The notes under the pieces are model-generated. The model saw only the letters and a program-made list of their open reading frames with translations, searched no databases and was not told the DNA's origin. A program made the translations under genes and the position numbers. A stretch of 64,000 bases of DNA from Pseudonocardia sp. TRM90224 (GTDB taxonomy: Bacteria; Actinomycetota; Actinomycetes; Mycobacteriales; Pseudonocardiaceae). The stretch spans positions 1-64,000 of the forward strand of contig NZ_JAJGSX010000041.1 in NCBI RefSeq assembly GCF_021245725.1, given 5' to 3'. Numbering within the stretch: the first letter of the stretch is position 1; the number at the start of each line of letters is the position of its first letter. Below are positions 36,057 through 44,545 of the stretch, piece after piece.

Positions 36057-36725
36057 ATGCTGGTGCGTGTGCACGATGTCAAGGCGGTGCTCGCCAAGTC
36101 GTCCGATGTCTACGAGCGCGTCAAGGCGCTGATCCTCGACAACGCGATCGCGCCCGGCTCGAAGATCACCATCGACGTACTGGCCCGTGACCTGGGGGTT
36201 TCGCACACCCCGCTGCGCGAGGCGCTGGCCAGGCTCGAATCGGACGAGCTCGTGGTGAAGCTGCCCCGCCGCGGGTACGTCTGCACGCCGCTGCTCTCCC
36301 CCGCCCAGGTCGACGAGCTGTACGAGCTGCGCCTCATGCTGGAGCCGCCCAGTGCGGGCCGCGCCGCCGAACGCATGACGCCCGACGGCGCGAGACGCCT
36401 GCGCGCGGAGCTGGCGTCGTGCGAGCAGGCCCCACCGGACAGCGGCTACGAGGCCTACCGGGCGCTCGCCGCGCACGACCGACGCCTGCACGACCTTGTG
36501 CTGGAGCTGGCCGGCAACGAAGCCGTCCGCGCCGCCTTCGACCGCACCCACGCCCACCTGCACCTCTACCGGCTCTACTACGGCTGGCGCACCGGCAACG
36601 AGGCGATCAACGAGCACCGCGACCTCGTCGAGGCGCTCACCGCCGGCGACGCCACGGCCGCGACGGAAGCGATGCGCCAGCACCTCGACCTGGCCCGGGA
36701 GCGGCTGCACCGCATGCACGGGTGA
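36057..36725 (+). CDS. GntR family (FadR/FCD type) regulator of the catabolic operon
   Basis: 222 aa. The winged helix is at 12-75 (ILDNAIAPGSKI; LARDLGVSHTPLREALARLE; DELVVKLPRRGYVCTPL), followed by an FCD effector domain with metal-site candidates (AHDRRLHDL; NEHRDLVEAL). FCD regulators usually sense carboxylic or sugar acids. It is divergent from the operon starting at 36006, with the operator between. Starts at ATG 36057; in-frame GTGs at 36063 and 36069 are alternatives, since the operator's TATAGG would place a transcription start near them. Confidence 0.92.
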   Translation: MLVRVHDVKAVLAKSSDVYERVKALILDNAIAPGSKITIDVLARDLGVSHTPLREALARLESDELVVKLPRRGYVCTPLLSPAQVDELYELRLMLEPPSAGRAAERMTPDGARRLRAELASCEQAPPDSGYEAYRALAAHDRRLHDLVLELAGNEAVRAAFDRTHAHLHLYRLYYGWRTGNEAINEHRDLVEALTAGDATAATEAMRQHLDLARERLHRMHG

Positions 36726-36728
36726 GTC

Positions 36729-37658
36729 TCAGCTGCTGCTCCCGCAGCTGCTGCCGCCGCCGCTGTCCCCGCCCCCACAGCTGAGCCCGCCTTCGCTCCC
36801 ACTCGATGAGCCCGAGCCTGAGCCCGAGCCCGAGCCGCTGCGGATCACGTTGCCCTGTGCGTCGAGGCGGGACTTCGGCAGCATGGCGTCGGCGGCGAAG
36901 CCCGGGTCGGCCCGCCACACCACCGCGCCGCCGAAGAGCGCGATCGCCATGGCGTAGGCGACCGGCCCGTAGAGCGGCCACGACGGTTCCCAGCGCGGCG
37001 CGAGGTGATCGAGCCTCGCGCGGACCTCGGTGAACGTGCGGGTGCCGAGCCGCGTGCGCCTCGGCACGACGACCAGCAGCCACCCGACCGCGGCCACCAA
37101 CCCGACCATGATCGTGAAGATGCCGTCGGTCGACGAGCCGGTCAGCACCGCGAACGCCGCCAGCACGAGGCCCGCGGCGATCGCGGCGAGCGGCAGGAAC
37201 GCAGGCCGCCGCGCCGTCTCCCGGTCGGCGGCGGTCAGCAGGTAGCCGTCGGCGCATAGCCCGTCCTCGACGGCGTCCAGTGCCGCACGCACGCGCTGGT
37301 CGCCGGGCAGCCGGCCGAGCACCCCGGCGGCGCGGATGGTCGGGCGCGCCGGCAGGCGATCCGTCCCGGCCGCGACGGCCGCGTGCACCGCGCGCTGCAG
37401 CGGCGGCGCCTGCGCGGGAGTCGGACCGATCGCCACGAGCACGTCCCGCCCGGCCGTCGCGACGAGGCCCTGCAATCGCAGCGCGGCGAGTGCGCAGGTC
37501 AGCGCCAAGACGTCGCCGCCGGCCAGATGACCCACCTCGACCGGGCTCAACGCCTGGGGCGGGCGGTTGCCCGCGCGGCCGGCGGCGACCCGGCGTCGCA
37601 GCAGCCAGGCGAGCGCCACCGCGGCGGCGGCGACCACCAGGTAGATCAGCGTCAGCAC
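36729..37658 (-). CDS. TIGR04222-type membrane protein with Gly/Ser/Cys-rich tail
   Basis: 309 aa from GTG (VLTLIYLVVAA); the frame is open further upstream, but the helix is then N-terminal as usual for the family. Hydrophobic helices lie at about 2-20, 175-195, 198-218 and near 255-275. ALSPVEVGHLAGG is the family's N-terminal motif. The C-terminus is low complexity, Ser/Gly repeats then CGGGDSGGGSSCGSSS, which is diagnostic of this actinobacterial group. Function unknown. It ends 3 bp from the GntR stop. Confidence 0.85.
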   Translation of the reverse strand: MLTLIYLVVAAAAVALAWLLRRRVAAGRAGNRPPQALSPVEVGHLAGGDVLALTCALAALRLQGLVATAGRDVLVAIGPTPAQAPPLQRAVHAAVAAGTDRLPARPTIRAAGVLGRLPGDQRVRAALDAVEDGLCADGYLLTAADRETARRPAFLPLAAIAAGLVLAAFAVLTGSSTDGIFTIMVGLVAAVGWLLVVVPRRTRLGTRTFTEVRARLDHLAPRWEPSWPLYGPVAYAMAIALFGGAVVWRADPGFAADAMLPKSRLDAQGNVIRSGSGSGSGSGSSSGSEGGLSCGGGDSGGGSSCGSSS

Positions 37659-37715
37659 CCTGCAAGCTTCCTCCGGCGGCCTCTCACGGGCGTCGCACGG
37701 GCGTTTCCAGGAGGG

Positions 37716-37866
37716 TCCTGAACGACTGGGGCCGTAGCGAGCGACGTCCAGGCGGTGTCCTCGCAAGGCGCGCGGATACGGCGATACCGCTGTTGTACCG
37801 ACGTATCCGCGCAACGCCGCGAGGGCGCCGCCTGGGCGCCGCGCAGTAGGTCCCAGTCGTTCAGGG
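37716..37866. mobile_element. MITE-like 150 bp imperfect inverted repeat
   Basis: The outer arms CCTGAACGACTGGGGCC (37717-37733) and GGTCCCAGTCGTTCAGG (37849-37865) pair at 16 of 17 positions. Pairing continues inward through CCAGGCGG/CCGCCTGG and GCGCGGATACG/CGTATCCGCGC to a short loop near CGCTGTTG (about 37788-37797). The right end runs into the next gene and supplies its stop codon. It has no coding capacity. One copy seen; a non-autonomous transposable element or large regulatory stem is most likely. Confidence 0.7.
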
Positions 37867-38409
37867 CGCTCCTAGCCTGCCGACGATCCGCTCGACACAC
37901 TTCGTGCGCCCGGCCGGCGTGCGTGCCTTCAGCAGCGGCAGCAGCAGCTCGTAGCGCTTGCTGCGGGACAGCGCCTCGAACGCGGCTCCGGCTGCCTGGT
38001 CGGCGGCGAGCGCCGCGGCGAGCTCGTCCGGGACGGTCGCGGTGCTCTGGGAGGCGTACGCGGCGGCCCACCGCCCGTCCTCCTGGGCGGTCGCGACCTC
38101 GGCACGGCCCGCCGGCCGCATCCGGCCGGCCGCTTCCAGCTCCTCGACCTTCCCGACGTTGATCATCGACCAGGGACTGCCCTTGCGGCGGGGCGAGAAC
38201 CGCTGGACGTAGCGGTGCTCGTCGATGGTTCGGGTCTGGCTGTCGATCCAGCCGAAGCACAAGGCGACGTCGAGCGCTGCGTCCCGGGTGACCGTGGGGA
38301 CGGGCGCGCCCTTCTTCGCGATCGCCAGCCACACCTCCTTCGCGGTGTCGTGGTGCTGCTCCAGCCAGCGCTCGAACTCGGTCGCGTCCGCGCATTCCAC
38401 GATGTCCAT
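37861..38409 (-). CDS. YdeI/OmpD-associated family protein
   Basis: 182 aa. ATEFERWLEQHHDTAKEVWL and LDVALCFGWIDSQTRTID, with YVQRFSPRRKGSPWSMIN, are the typical YdeI-like (DUF1801/bacteriocin-protection type) motifs; the C-terminus LPLLKARTPAGRTKCVERIV is the OmdA part. Biochemical role unknown. GGGAGG lies nine bases before the ATG. The stop codon lies inside the outer arm of the MITE-like inverted repeat, so the last residues may have been altered by its insertion. Confidence 0.88.
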   Translation of the reverse strand: MDIVECADATEFERWLEQHHDTAKEVWLAIAKKGAPVPTVTRDAALDVALCFGWIDSQTRTIDEHRYVQRFSPRRKGSPWSMINVGKVEELEAAGRMRPAGRAEVATAQEDGRWAAAYASQSTATVPDELAAALAADQAAGAAFEALSRSKRYELLLPLLKARTPAGRTKCVERIVGRLGAP

Positions 38410-38429
38410 GGGTCACATCCTCCCGGTTG

Positions 38430-38452
38430 AAGTGCTCACCTCATGAGCACTT
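38430..38452. promoter_or_regulatory. Palindrome in the divergent YdeI-like / SGNH gap
   Basis: AAGTGCTCA and TGAGCACTT, perfect 9 bp arms with CCTCA between. It lies in the 68 bp between two divergent genes, a normal operator position, but no regulator gene is adjacent. Confidence 0.6.
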
Positions 38453-38477
38453 TTCCGCGAAGGGCATGCTGTTGCTC

Positions 38478-39626
38478 ATGGACAGCTGGATCACCACACC
38501 GCTCGACGAGCGGCTGCTGCGCGGCGCGGCGGAGCTGGAACGCACCGAGCACGGCCTGCTGCCGCACCGGCTACCGGCGCGCGCCCGCGCGCAGAACACC
38601 GACCCGCAGCTCGCCATGGTCGAGGCGCAGCCCTCCGGCGTGCGGCTGGCGATGCGCACGGCGGCAACCGCCGTCGAGCTGGACGTCCTGCCCACCAAGC
38701 TCGCCTACGCCGGGGTCGCGCCGCGGCCCGACGGCGTGTACGACCTGCTCGTCGACGGCGTCCCCACCGCGAGCGCCGTCGCGGACGGCGGGAACGTCCT
38801 CACCGTCGATGTGACGACCGGTGCGGCGCAGCTGCAGCCCGGCCCCGTCACCACCGTCCGGTTCACCGACCTGCCGGTGAGGGAGAAGGACGTCGAGATC
38901 TGGCTGCCGCACCGGGAGCGGACGGAGCTCGTCGCGCTGCGCACCGACACACCCGTCGGGCCGATCCCGGACCGCGGCCGCCGGGTGTGGCTGCACCACG
39001 GCAGCTCGATCAGCCACGGCTCGGACGCCGCGAGCCCCACCTCGACGTGGCCCGCGGTGGCGGCCGCGCACGGTGGGGTCGAGCTGGTCAGCATGGGCTT
39101 CGGCGGCAGCGCGATGCTCGACCCGTTCACCGCCCGCGCCATGCGCGACACCCCGGCCGACCTGATCAGCATCAAGATCGGCATCAACGTGGTGAACCAC
39201 GACGTCATGCGGCTGCGCGCGTTCGGCCCGGCCGTCCACGGGTTCCTCGACACCATCCGCGAGGGCCACCCGAGCACGCCGCTGCTGGTCGTCTCGCCGA
39301 TCCTCTGCCCCATCCACGAGGACACCCCGGGCCCGTGCGTCATGGACCTCAGCACGGGCGCGCCGCAGTTCCGGGCGACGGGCGAGCCCGGCCCTGGGAA
39401 GCTCACGCTCACGGTCGTCAGGGCGGAGCTGGCCCGCATCACCGCCGAGCGCGCGGCCGCCGACCCGCACCTGTCCTACCTCGACGGGCGCGAGCTCTAC
39501 GGGGAGGCCGACGCCGCCGAGCTGCCGCTGCCCGACCAGCTGCACCCGGACACCGCGGCCCACCGCCGGATCGGGGAACGCTTCGCGAAGCTGGCGCTGG
39601 GGCCGGGGGGTCTGCTGGTCGGCTGA
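38478..39626 (+). CDS. SGNH/GDSL hydrolase
   Basis: 382 aa. N-terminal ~150 residues form a beta-rich domain; the SGNH domain follows with block I Ser in HHGSSISHGSD, block II Gly (MGFGGSAM), block III Asn region (IKIGINVVNHD) and the catalytic Asp/His in DQLHPDTAAH. This two-domain layout is found in carbohydrate or lipid ester hydrolases. No signal peptide. ATG 38478 is chosen because CATGCT lies seven bases before it; ATG 38466 would add four residues. Confidence 0.88.
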   Translation: MDSWITTPLDERLLRGAAELERTEHGLLPHRLPARARAQNTDPQLAMVEAQPSGVRLAMRTAATAVELDVLPTKLAYAGVAPRPDGVYDLLVDGVPTASAVADGGNVLTVDVTTGAAQLQPGPVTTVRFTDLPVREKDVEIWLPHRERTELVALRTDTPVGPIPDRGRRVWLHHGSSISHGSDAASPTSTWPAVAAAHGGVELVSMGFGGSAMLDPFTARAMRDTPADLISIKIGINVVNHDVMRLRAFGPAVHGFLDTIREGHPSTPLLVVSPILCPIHEDTPGPCVMDLSTGAPQFRATGEPGPGKLTLTVVRAELARITAERAAADPHLSYLDGRELYGEADAAELPLPDQLHPDTAAHRRIGERFAKLALGPGGLLVG

Positions 39627-39681
39627 CCGTCCCGCGCGGAAGCCAACCGGGCCGGGCCGGGGATGCGTACGTTCCGCACGC

Positions 39682-39740
39682 GAGGGCAGGAAAGCCACTT
39701 TCAGGCCCTGTGAGGGCAGGAAAGTGGCTTTGCTGCCCTC
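39682..39740. repeat. Family A palindrome, copy A6
   Basis: 21 bp arms, 39682-39702 and 39720-39740, with one mismatch. Flanked on the left by GCACGCGAGGGC, the inverted form of the flank of copy A2. Located between convergent SGNH and LuxR-type genes. Confidence 0.88.
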
Positions 39741-39781
39741 CCCGGGACCCCGTGGCGTCTCCCGTGTGCGGGCGGCGTGCG

Positions 39782-42493
39782 TCAGCCGTCGAGCAGCGCC
39801 AGCGTTGCCGCGTGTTCGAAGCGGGCGCCGATGCGGTCCCAGCCGTCCAGGGCGGTCTGGAGCGCTGCCCGGTCGCCGTTGAGGCGGCCGGTGGCGCGGG
39901 CGACGGCCGCGGCGGCCCAGTCGTTCTCCGCCGCCGCGCTTGCGGCGCCGGCGACCCGTTCCGCGGCGTCGGGCAGGCCGGCGACGACGGCCAGCTCGGC
40001 ACCGGCGGCCAGGGTGTAGGGCCAGTAGTTGCTGCGACTGTGGTCGGCGAAGGCGCGCTGCACCTGGCCTGCGGCATCGGCGAGGTCCCCGGTGTGCACG
40101 GCGTAGCGGGCGTCGGCGAACGCCGCGGCCGGGGCGAGGTTCCGCGACGACGAGGCCGTGCTCGCGCTCGCCACCTCGGCCACCCGGGCCCGCCAGCGCA
40201 CGAACCCCGCGTGGTCGCCGTGCAGCCCGTAGCCGAGCGCCGCGAACGCCACGACCGAGGCCATCCACGCCGCGGCGGGCCGGCCGGCGCGCTCCCAGAA
40301 CTCCCACATCGTCGTCGCCGAGCGCAGTGCCTCGTCGAGGTCGCCGGTCAGCACCAGCGCAGGGACGATGTTGCTCGCCGAGATGTACGGGTGCTCGCCG
40401 ACCAGGTCGTCGTCGCGCACCCGGGTGGCGATGCGCACCGCGGTCGGCAGGTCGCCCGCCGCGATCGCGCACACCGCGCCGACGTGGAAGGCGTCCTCGA
40501 TCTCGGGCGCCGCCGCGGGCTCGTACCGGTCGAGCGTCGCCTGCACGGCCAGCCGCTCCCCGCTGCGCCGGTTGGCCTCACGCAGGTGACCGGCGTGCGC
40601 GGCGGCGGAGATCACCGCGTCGAGCGCGGCGCTCATGACGAGCGGGTCGCCCACCGCCCGGGCCGCGGCCAGCCCGGCCGTCGCCAGCTCGGGGTCGGGG
40701 GTCATCCGCTCCGGACCCGCGGTCCACGCGGCCGCGATCGCGAGCCGCGCCCGCGCAATCGGGGTCGGGTCGTCGCCCGCGGCGGCGGTCGCCTCGGCGA
40801 GCATCATCCGCAGCCGGTCGACGGGGATTCCGGTGTCGAAGAAGGTGTGGAAGCGGTCGGCCAGCTCCACCACCCGGGCCTGCGCGATCGCGAACGCCGT
40901 GCCGTCGCCGCTCTCCCGGGCCCGTTCCGCGGCGTCCACCAGCAGCTGGAAGGCGAGCTGGGACGCGGTCGCGACGTGCGCGCAGTCGGCGGCGGCCCGC
41001 AGGTCCACGGCCGCGTCGGCCGGTGTCGGGGCCAGCCGGGCGGCGGTCCGGAAGTGGTCGAGCGACTCCATCAGGAACCGCCGCGCGAAGCACAGCGTGG
41101 CGAGGGAGCGGGCGAGCCCGTGCGCCCCGCCCTCGTCCTGGCCCTCGTCCTGTGCGCTGACGAGCGCGCTGCGCAGGTCGTCGGCGGCGGCGTCGAACCG
41201 GGCCGTCCACCCGTCATCACGGCGTTCCAGCTCGCGAGCGGTCACCGCCGCCCAGCCCAGGTGCCGCTGCCGCACCGCGGGCAGCTCGGGGCTGCCGGCC
41301 AGCAGCTCCGATGCGAACACCCGCACCGTCTCCAGCAGCCGCCACCCGCCGGACCGCCTGCGCACGACGAGGTTCTTGTCGACCAGCCGGCCCAGCACAT
41401 CGGCGGCGGCACCCCGCTGCGCGGGCTGCGGCGCGGCGACGGCGAGCACGGCGTCGAGGTCGAACCCGCCGACGAACGCCGCGAGCCTGCGGAACATCTC
41501 CTTCTCGTCGTCGGCGAGCAGGCAGTAGCTCCAGTCGATCACCGCGCGCAGCGAGCGGTGCCGCTCGTCCGTGCCGCGCCCGCCGGCCAGCAGGCGCAGG
41601 GCGTCGTCGAGCCCGGCGAGCAGGTCGGCGGCGTCGAGCGAGCCGCTGCGCGCCGCGGCCAGCTCGATCGCGAGCGGCATGCCGTCGAGGCGGGCACACA
41701 GCTGCGCGACGACGTCCGGGTCGGCCGCGAACCCGGGGTCGACCGCGCCGGCGCGGTCCCGGAACAGCGCCTCCGCGTCGGACGCCAGCGGCAGCGGCGC
41801 CACCGGCACGATCCGCTCGCCGGGGATGCCGAGCCGCTCGCGGCTCGTCGCGAGAACGGTCGTCTCGGGGCAGGCCGAGAGGATCCGCTCGGTGAACGCC
41901 GCCGCGGCCTCCACCAGGTGCTCGCAGTTGTCCAGAACCAGCAGCGAACGCCCGCGGCGCAGCCGCTCCTCCACCGCGCCGGCCAGCTCCTCCTGCGCGC
42001 GTGGCACGACGCCCAGCGCCGCGGCCGCCGCCTGCTCGACGAACCCGTCGCGGGCCGGTACGAGGTCCACGAACGCACCACCGAACGGAAACGTCGAAGC
42101 CGCCGCCTCGGCCGAGACGGCCGCCAGCCGCGTCTTGCCCACCCCACCCGGCCCGACCAGCGTCACCAGCCGCTCGGCCTGCAGTGCTTCGAGGATCGCC
42201 GTGCGCTCCTCCGCCCGCCCGACGAACGTCGTGCGCGCCGCCGGCAGCCCACCCAGCCGCCCGGGCTGCGGCGCCGGCGCACCGCCGCCCTGCTCCTGCG
42301 GCTGCGGGGCCAGCGCCGCCAGCGCACGCCGGTCGGACACCCCGTACTTCCGCAGCAACGACGAGACGTGGCTCTCGACCGTGCGCACCGAGATGAACAG
42401 GCGGTGCGCGATCTCGGCGTTGCTCAGGTGCTCGCCGAGCGCAACGTGCACCTCGGCCTCCCGCTCGGACACGGGACCAACGCGGCTACTCAC
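39782..42493 (-). CDS. LuxR-type HTH regulator with NB-ARC ATPase and helical repeats
   Basis: About 903 aa. An unusual N-terminal LuxR helix-turn-helix (SEREAEVHVALGEHLSNAEI, then RLFISVRTVESHVSSLLRKY) precedes an AAA/NB-ARC domain with Walker A VGPGGVGKTR and Walker B LLVLDNCEHL, then a long alpha-helical repeat region to the end. It is a large signal-integrating activator; in most LAL regulators the HTH is C-terminal. GTG 42493 is chosen because CATCAT lies six bases before it; GTG 42511 is the longer alternative. Confidence 0.87.
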   Translation of the reverse strand: MSSRVGPVSEREAEVHVALGEHLSNAEIAHRLFISVRTVESHVSSLLRKYGVSDRRALAALAPQPQEQGGGAPAPQPGRLGGLPAARTTFVGRAEERTAILEALQAERLVTLVGPGGVGKTRLAAVSAEAAASTFPFGGAFVDLVPARDGFVEQAAAAALGVVPRAQEELAGAVEERLRRGRSLLVLDNCEHLVEAAAAFTERILSACPETTVLATSRERLGIPGERIVPVAPLPLASDAEALFRDRAGAVDPGFAADPDVVAQLCARLDGMPLAIELAAARSGSLDAADLLAGLDDALRLLAGGRGTDERHRSLRAVIDWSYCLLADDEKEMFRRLAAFVGGFDLDAVLAVAAPQPAQRGAAADVLGRLVDKNLVVRRRSGGWRLLETVRVFASELLAGSPELPAVRQRHLGWAAVTARELERRDDGWTARFDAAADDLRSALVSAQDEGQDEGGAHGLARSLATLCFARRFLMESLDHFRTAARLAPTPADAAVDLRAAADCAHVATASQLAFQLLVDAAERARESGDGTAFAIAQARVVELADRFHTFFDTGIPVDRLRMMLAEATAAAGDDPTPIARARLAIAAAWTAGPERMTPDPELATAGLAAARAVGDPLVMSAALDAVISAAAHAGHLREANRRSGERLAVQATLDRYEPAAAPEIEDAFHVGAVCAIAAGDLPTAVRIATRVRDDDLVGEHPYISASNIVPALVLTGDLDEALRSATTMWEFWERAGRPAAAWMASVVAFAALGYGLHGDHAGFVRWRARVAEVASASTASSSRNLAPAAAFADARYAVHTGDLADAAGQVQRAFADHSRSNYWPYTLAAGAELAVVAGLPDAAERVAGAASAAAENDWAAAAVARATGRLNGDRAALQTALDGWDRIGARFEHAATLALLDG

Positions 42494-42526
42494 GCGAACA
42501 TGATGTCCCACCGGCCCGAGGTTGAC

Positions 42527-42587
42527 GTCGACAACGACGTTATAGCTGTTGTTAGCGCTAACAAACCGCCAGAACGTCGTTGTCGAC
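42527..42587. repeat. Family C 61 bp palindrome with LacI-like centre, copy C1
   Basis: Perfect 15 bp outer arms GTCGACAACGACGTT (42527-42541) and complement (42573-42587), and a central perfect 16 bp palindrome TTGTTAGCGCTAACAA (42549-42564). The arms and centre have exactly the same spacing as copy C2, 13.6 kb away. The centre looks like a LacI-family operator, but no LacI gene is in the window. The right arm ends 2 bp before the next gene's stop codon. Confidence 0.9.
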
Positions 42588-42589
42588 GG

Positions 42590-43039
42590 TCACCACGTCG
42601 TGCCCGCCGGTGTCCGCACCGCCCGGTTGATCCTGTTGAAGAAGTTGGTCACCGCGATGTTGAGGATGATCGCGGAGAGCTGCTTCTCGTCGAAGTGGTC
42701 GGCGGCCGCGTCCCAGATCTCGTCCGTCACGCCCGGGGCGCCGTCCTGGATCCGGGTGGCCGCCTCGGTCAGGGCGAGCGCCGCGCGCTCCTCGTCGCTG
42801 AAGAACGGGGCCTCGCGCCAGGCGACCACGGTGTGCAGGCGCTCGTCGGTCTCGCCGTTCTTCTTCGCCGCGTGGGTGCCGGCGAAGATGCACGGGCTGC
42901 AGCCGTTGATCTGGCTGGCGCGCAGGTGCACCAGCTCCAGCAGGCGCCCGTCCACGCCGCCCGAGTGGATCGCCTTGTAGAGGAGCCGGACGGCGGCGGT
43001 GACGTCGGGGTTGGCGGAATCGTCAATGCGTGCTTGCAC
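42590..43039 (-). CDS. Carboxymuconolactone decarboxylase / AhpD-like protein
   Basis: 149 aa from GTG with GAGGGAGAA upstream. AhpD/CMD fold: the redox pair sits in NGCSPCIFAGTHAAK (CxxC then His), within LLELVHLRASQINGC. Such proteins act as alkylhydroperoxidases or lactone decarboxylases. It is divergent from an ECF41-type sigma gene, and CMD-fold genes are the usual target of that sigma group, so it is probably the sigma factor's main target. The open frame extends upstream into the sigma leader; the GTG gives the usual length. Confidence 0.9.
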   Translation of the reverse strand: MQARIDDSANPDVTAAVRLLYKAIHSGGVDGRLLELVHLRASQINGCSPCIFAGTHAAKKNGETDERLHTVVAWREAPFFSDEERAALALTEAATRIQDGAPGVTDEIWDAAADHFDEKQLSAIILNIAVTNFFNRINRAVRTPAGTTW

Positions 43040-43122
43040 GGGTGGTTCTCCCTCATCGGTTACCTGTGCCCTTCCGGGCTCGTCATCACCCACGACGGAG
43101 CAGAGCCGAGGAAGGTAACAAC

Positions 43123-43992
43123 ATGACCGAGACCAGCCCGACCGACGCGGCGACGGCGTTCGAGGCGCAGCGCGACCGGCTGCGGGCGGTCGCGTACCGC
43201 ATGCTCGGCTCGCACGCCGACGCCGAGGACGTCGTGCAGGAGGCGTGGCTGCGGCTCTCCCGCCAGGACGACGCGGCCATCGACAACCTCGCCGGCTGGC
43301 TGACCACCGTGGTCGGGCGGATCAGCCTCGACGTCCTGCGGTCGCGCCGCACCCACCCCGAGTCGCCCTACGACGACCGGCTCCCCGACCTCGTCGTGAC
43401 CCTCGACGACTCCCCCACCCCCGACGACGACGTCGCGCTCGCCGACTCGGTGGGGCTCGCGCTGCTCGTCGTGCTGGAGTCGCTCGGGCCGAGCGAGCGG
43501 TTGGCGTTCGTGTTGCACGACCTGTTCGCCGTGCCGTTCGACGAGATCGGCCGGATCCTCGGCCGCTCGACCGCCGCGACGAAGATGCTGGCCAGCAGGG
43601 CGCGCAAGAAGGTGCAGGCCACCGACCGGCCGGCACGGGCCACCCGGGAGCAGCGGGATGTGGTCCAGGCGTTCCTGGCCGCAGCCCGCGACGGCGACTT
43701 CGACGGCCTCCTGCGGCTGCTCGACCCCGACGTGAAGCTGACCATCGACCGCCCCGAGGGCGCGGTCGTCGTCATCGGCGCCACCAAGGTCGCCACCGGC
43801 GCCGGCGCCCGGATCGCCGCCGGCGGGGCCGCGGGAGCACGGGCCGCGCTGATCAACGGCCGTCCCGGATTCGTCGCGTGGCGCGCTGACGGCACACCGC
43901 TCTCGGTGCTCGCGTTCACCGTCGTCGACGGCCGCATCACCGCGATATCCGCCACCACCGACCCGGCGAAGCTCGCGATGATCAACCTGTGA
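43123..43992 (+). CDS. ECF sigma factor, SigJ-like (ECF41 type) with SnoaL-like C-terminal domain
   Basis: 289 aa. Sigma-2 (AYRMLGSHADAEDVVQEAWL) and sigma-4 (LGPSERLAFVLHDLFAVPFDEIGRILGRSTAAT) are followed by a ~110-residue SnoaL-like domain ending TTDPAKLAMINL, comparable to the NPDKL motif that controls activity in ECF41. These sigmas have no anti-sigma factor; the C-terminal domain takes that role. RBS GAGGAAGG; ATG start. Neighbouring CMD gene fits the known genomic context. Confidence 0.9.
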   Translation: MTETSPTDAATAFEAQRDRLRAVAYRMLGSHADAEDVVQEAWLRLSRQDDAAIDNLAGWLTTVVGRISLDVLRSRRTHPESPYDDRLPDLVVTLDDSPTPDDDVALADSVGLALLVVLESLGPSERLAFVLHDLFAVPFDEIGRILGRSTAATKMLASRARKKVQATDRPARATREQRDVVQAFLAAARDGDFDGLLRLLDPDVKLTIDRPEGAVVVIGATKVATGAGARIAAGGAAGARAALINGRPGFVAWRADGTPLSVLAFTVVDGRITAISATTDPAKLAMINL

Positions 43993-44001
43993 GCCGGTGC
44001 G

Positions 44002-44541
44002 CTAGCGGAGCGCCGAATCCAGCTCCCGGATCAGCTCCCCGACCCGCCCGCCACCTGACGGCGCCGTCGGGAACCGGCGCAGGACGTCCACCACGACCGC
44101 CGGCGCGAGCGCCACGGCCTGCGCGATGTGCTCGGCGGCGACTGCCGGGTCGTCGCCGGCAACGAGCTCCCGCGCCGGCGCGGCGCAGGCAGCCGACCCG
44201 AGGATGTGCCCGACCTGCGTCGCCTTCGCCAATGGGTGCAGGTACGCCGCCCCACACGCGTGACCCGCCGCCCGCGCGGCGGCGCTCGCCGCGGCCTGCT
44301 CGTCGTCGCGGGCCTCCTGCGCCGCCCGGTGCGCAGCCCACGCACCGTCCCGGATCGCCTTCGTCCGCCTGCCGCCGTCCGCGAACGCGCGCGCGACCTC
44401 GATGGCGGTCCGCGGGCGCCCGTCGTCGGGCCGGACCTCCTCGAAGATCGCCAGCGCGGTCGTCGCGCACGTCACCGCGAAGCCGGTGACCGCTTGCAGG
44501 TCGCCCACGCTGAGGTCGATCTCCGGGGAGCCGTTCGCCAT
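44002..44541 (-). CDS. Imm-5-like putative immunity protein
   Basis: 179 aa, helical. EIDLSVGDLQAVTGFAVTCA and the segment AAYLHPLAKATQVGHILGSA are the signature of the Imm-5-like group found widely in actinobacteria and named as immunity proteins by computational work. No toxin or secretion gene is adjacent, so the role here is uncertain. It lies 4 bp after the upstream sigma factor gene in the same direction, so the two form an operon; it ends 9 bp from the convergent SigJ-like gene. Confidence 0.75.
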   Translation of the reverse strand: MANGSPEIDLSVGDLQAVTGFAVTCATTALAIFEEVRPDDGRPRTAIEVARAFADGGRRTKAIRDGAWAAHRAAQEARDDEQAAASAAARAAGHACGAAYLHPLAKATQVGHILGSAACAAPARELVAGDDPAVAAEHIAQAVALAPAVVVDVLRRFPTAPSGGGRVGELIRELDSALR

Positions 44542-44545
44542 GGCG

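Noticed and set aside
37716..37866. Insertion sequence
   Set aside because: No transposase frame and only 150 bp; at most a non-autonomous element.
38987..43126. 1379-codon plus-strand frame
   Set aside because: Shadow of the SGNH gene and antisense of the LuxR-type and CMD genes; crosses repeats and has no domain.
44002..44541. Immunity half of a toxin-immunity pair
   Set aside because: No toxin, polymorphic repeat or secretion gene is near; the only partner is a sigma factor gene.
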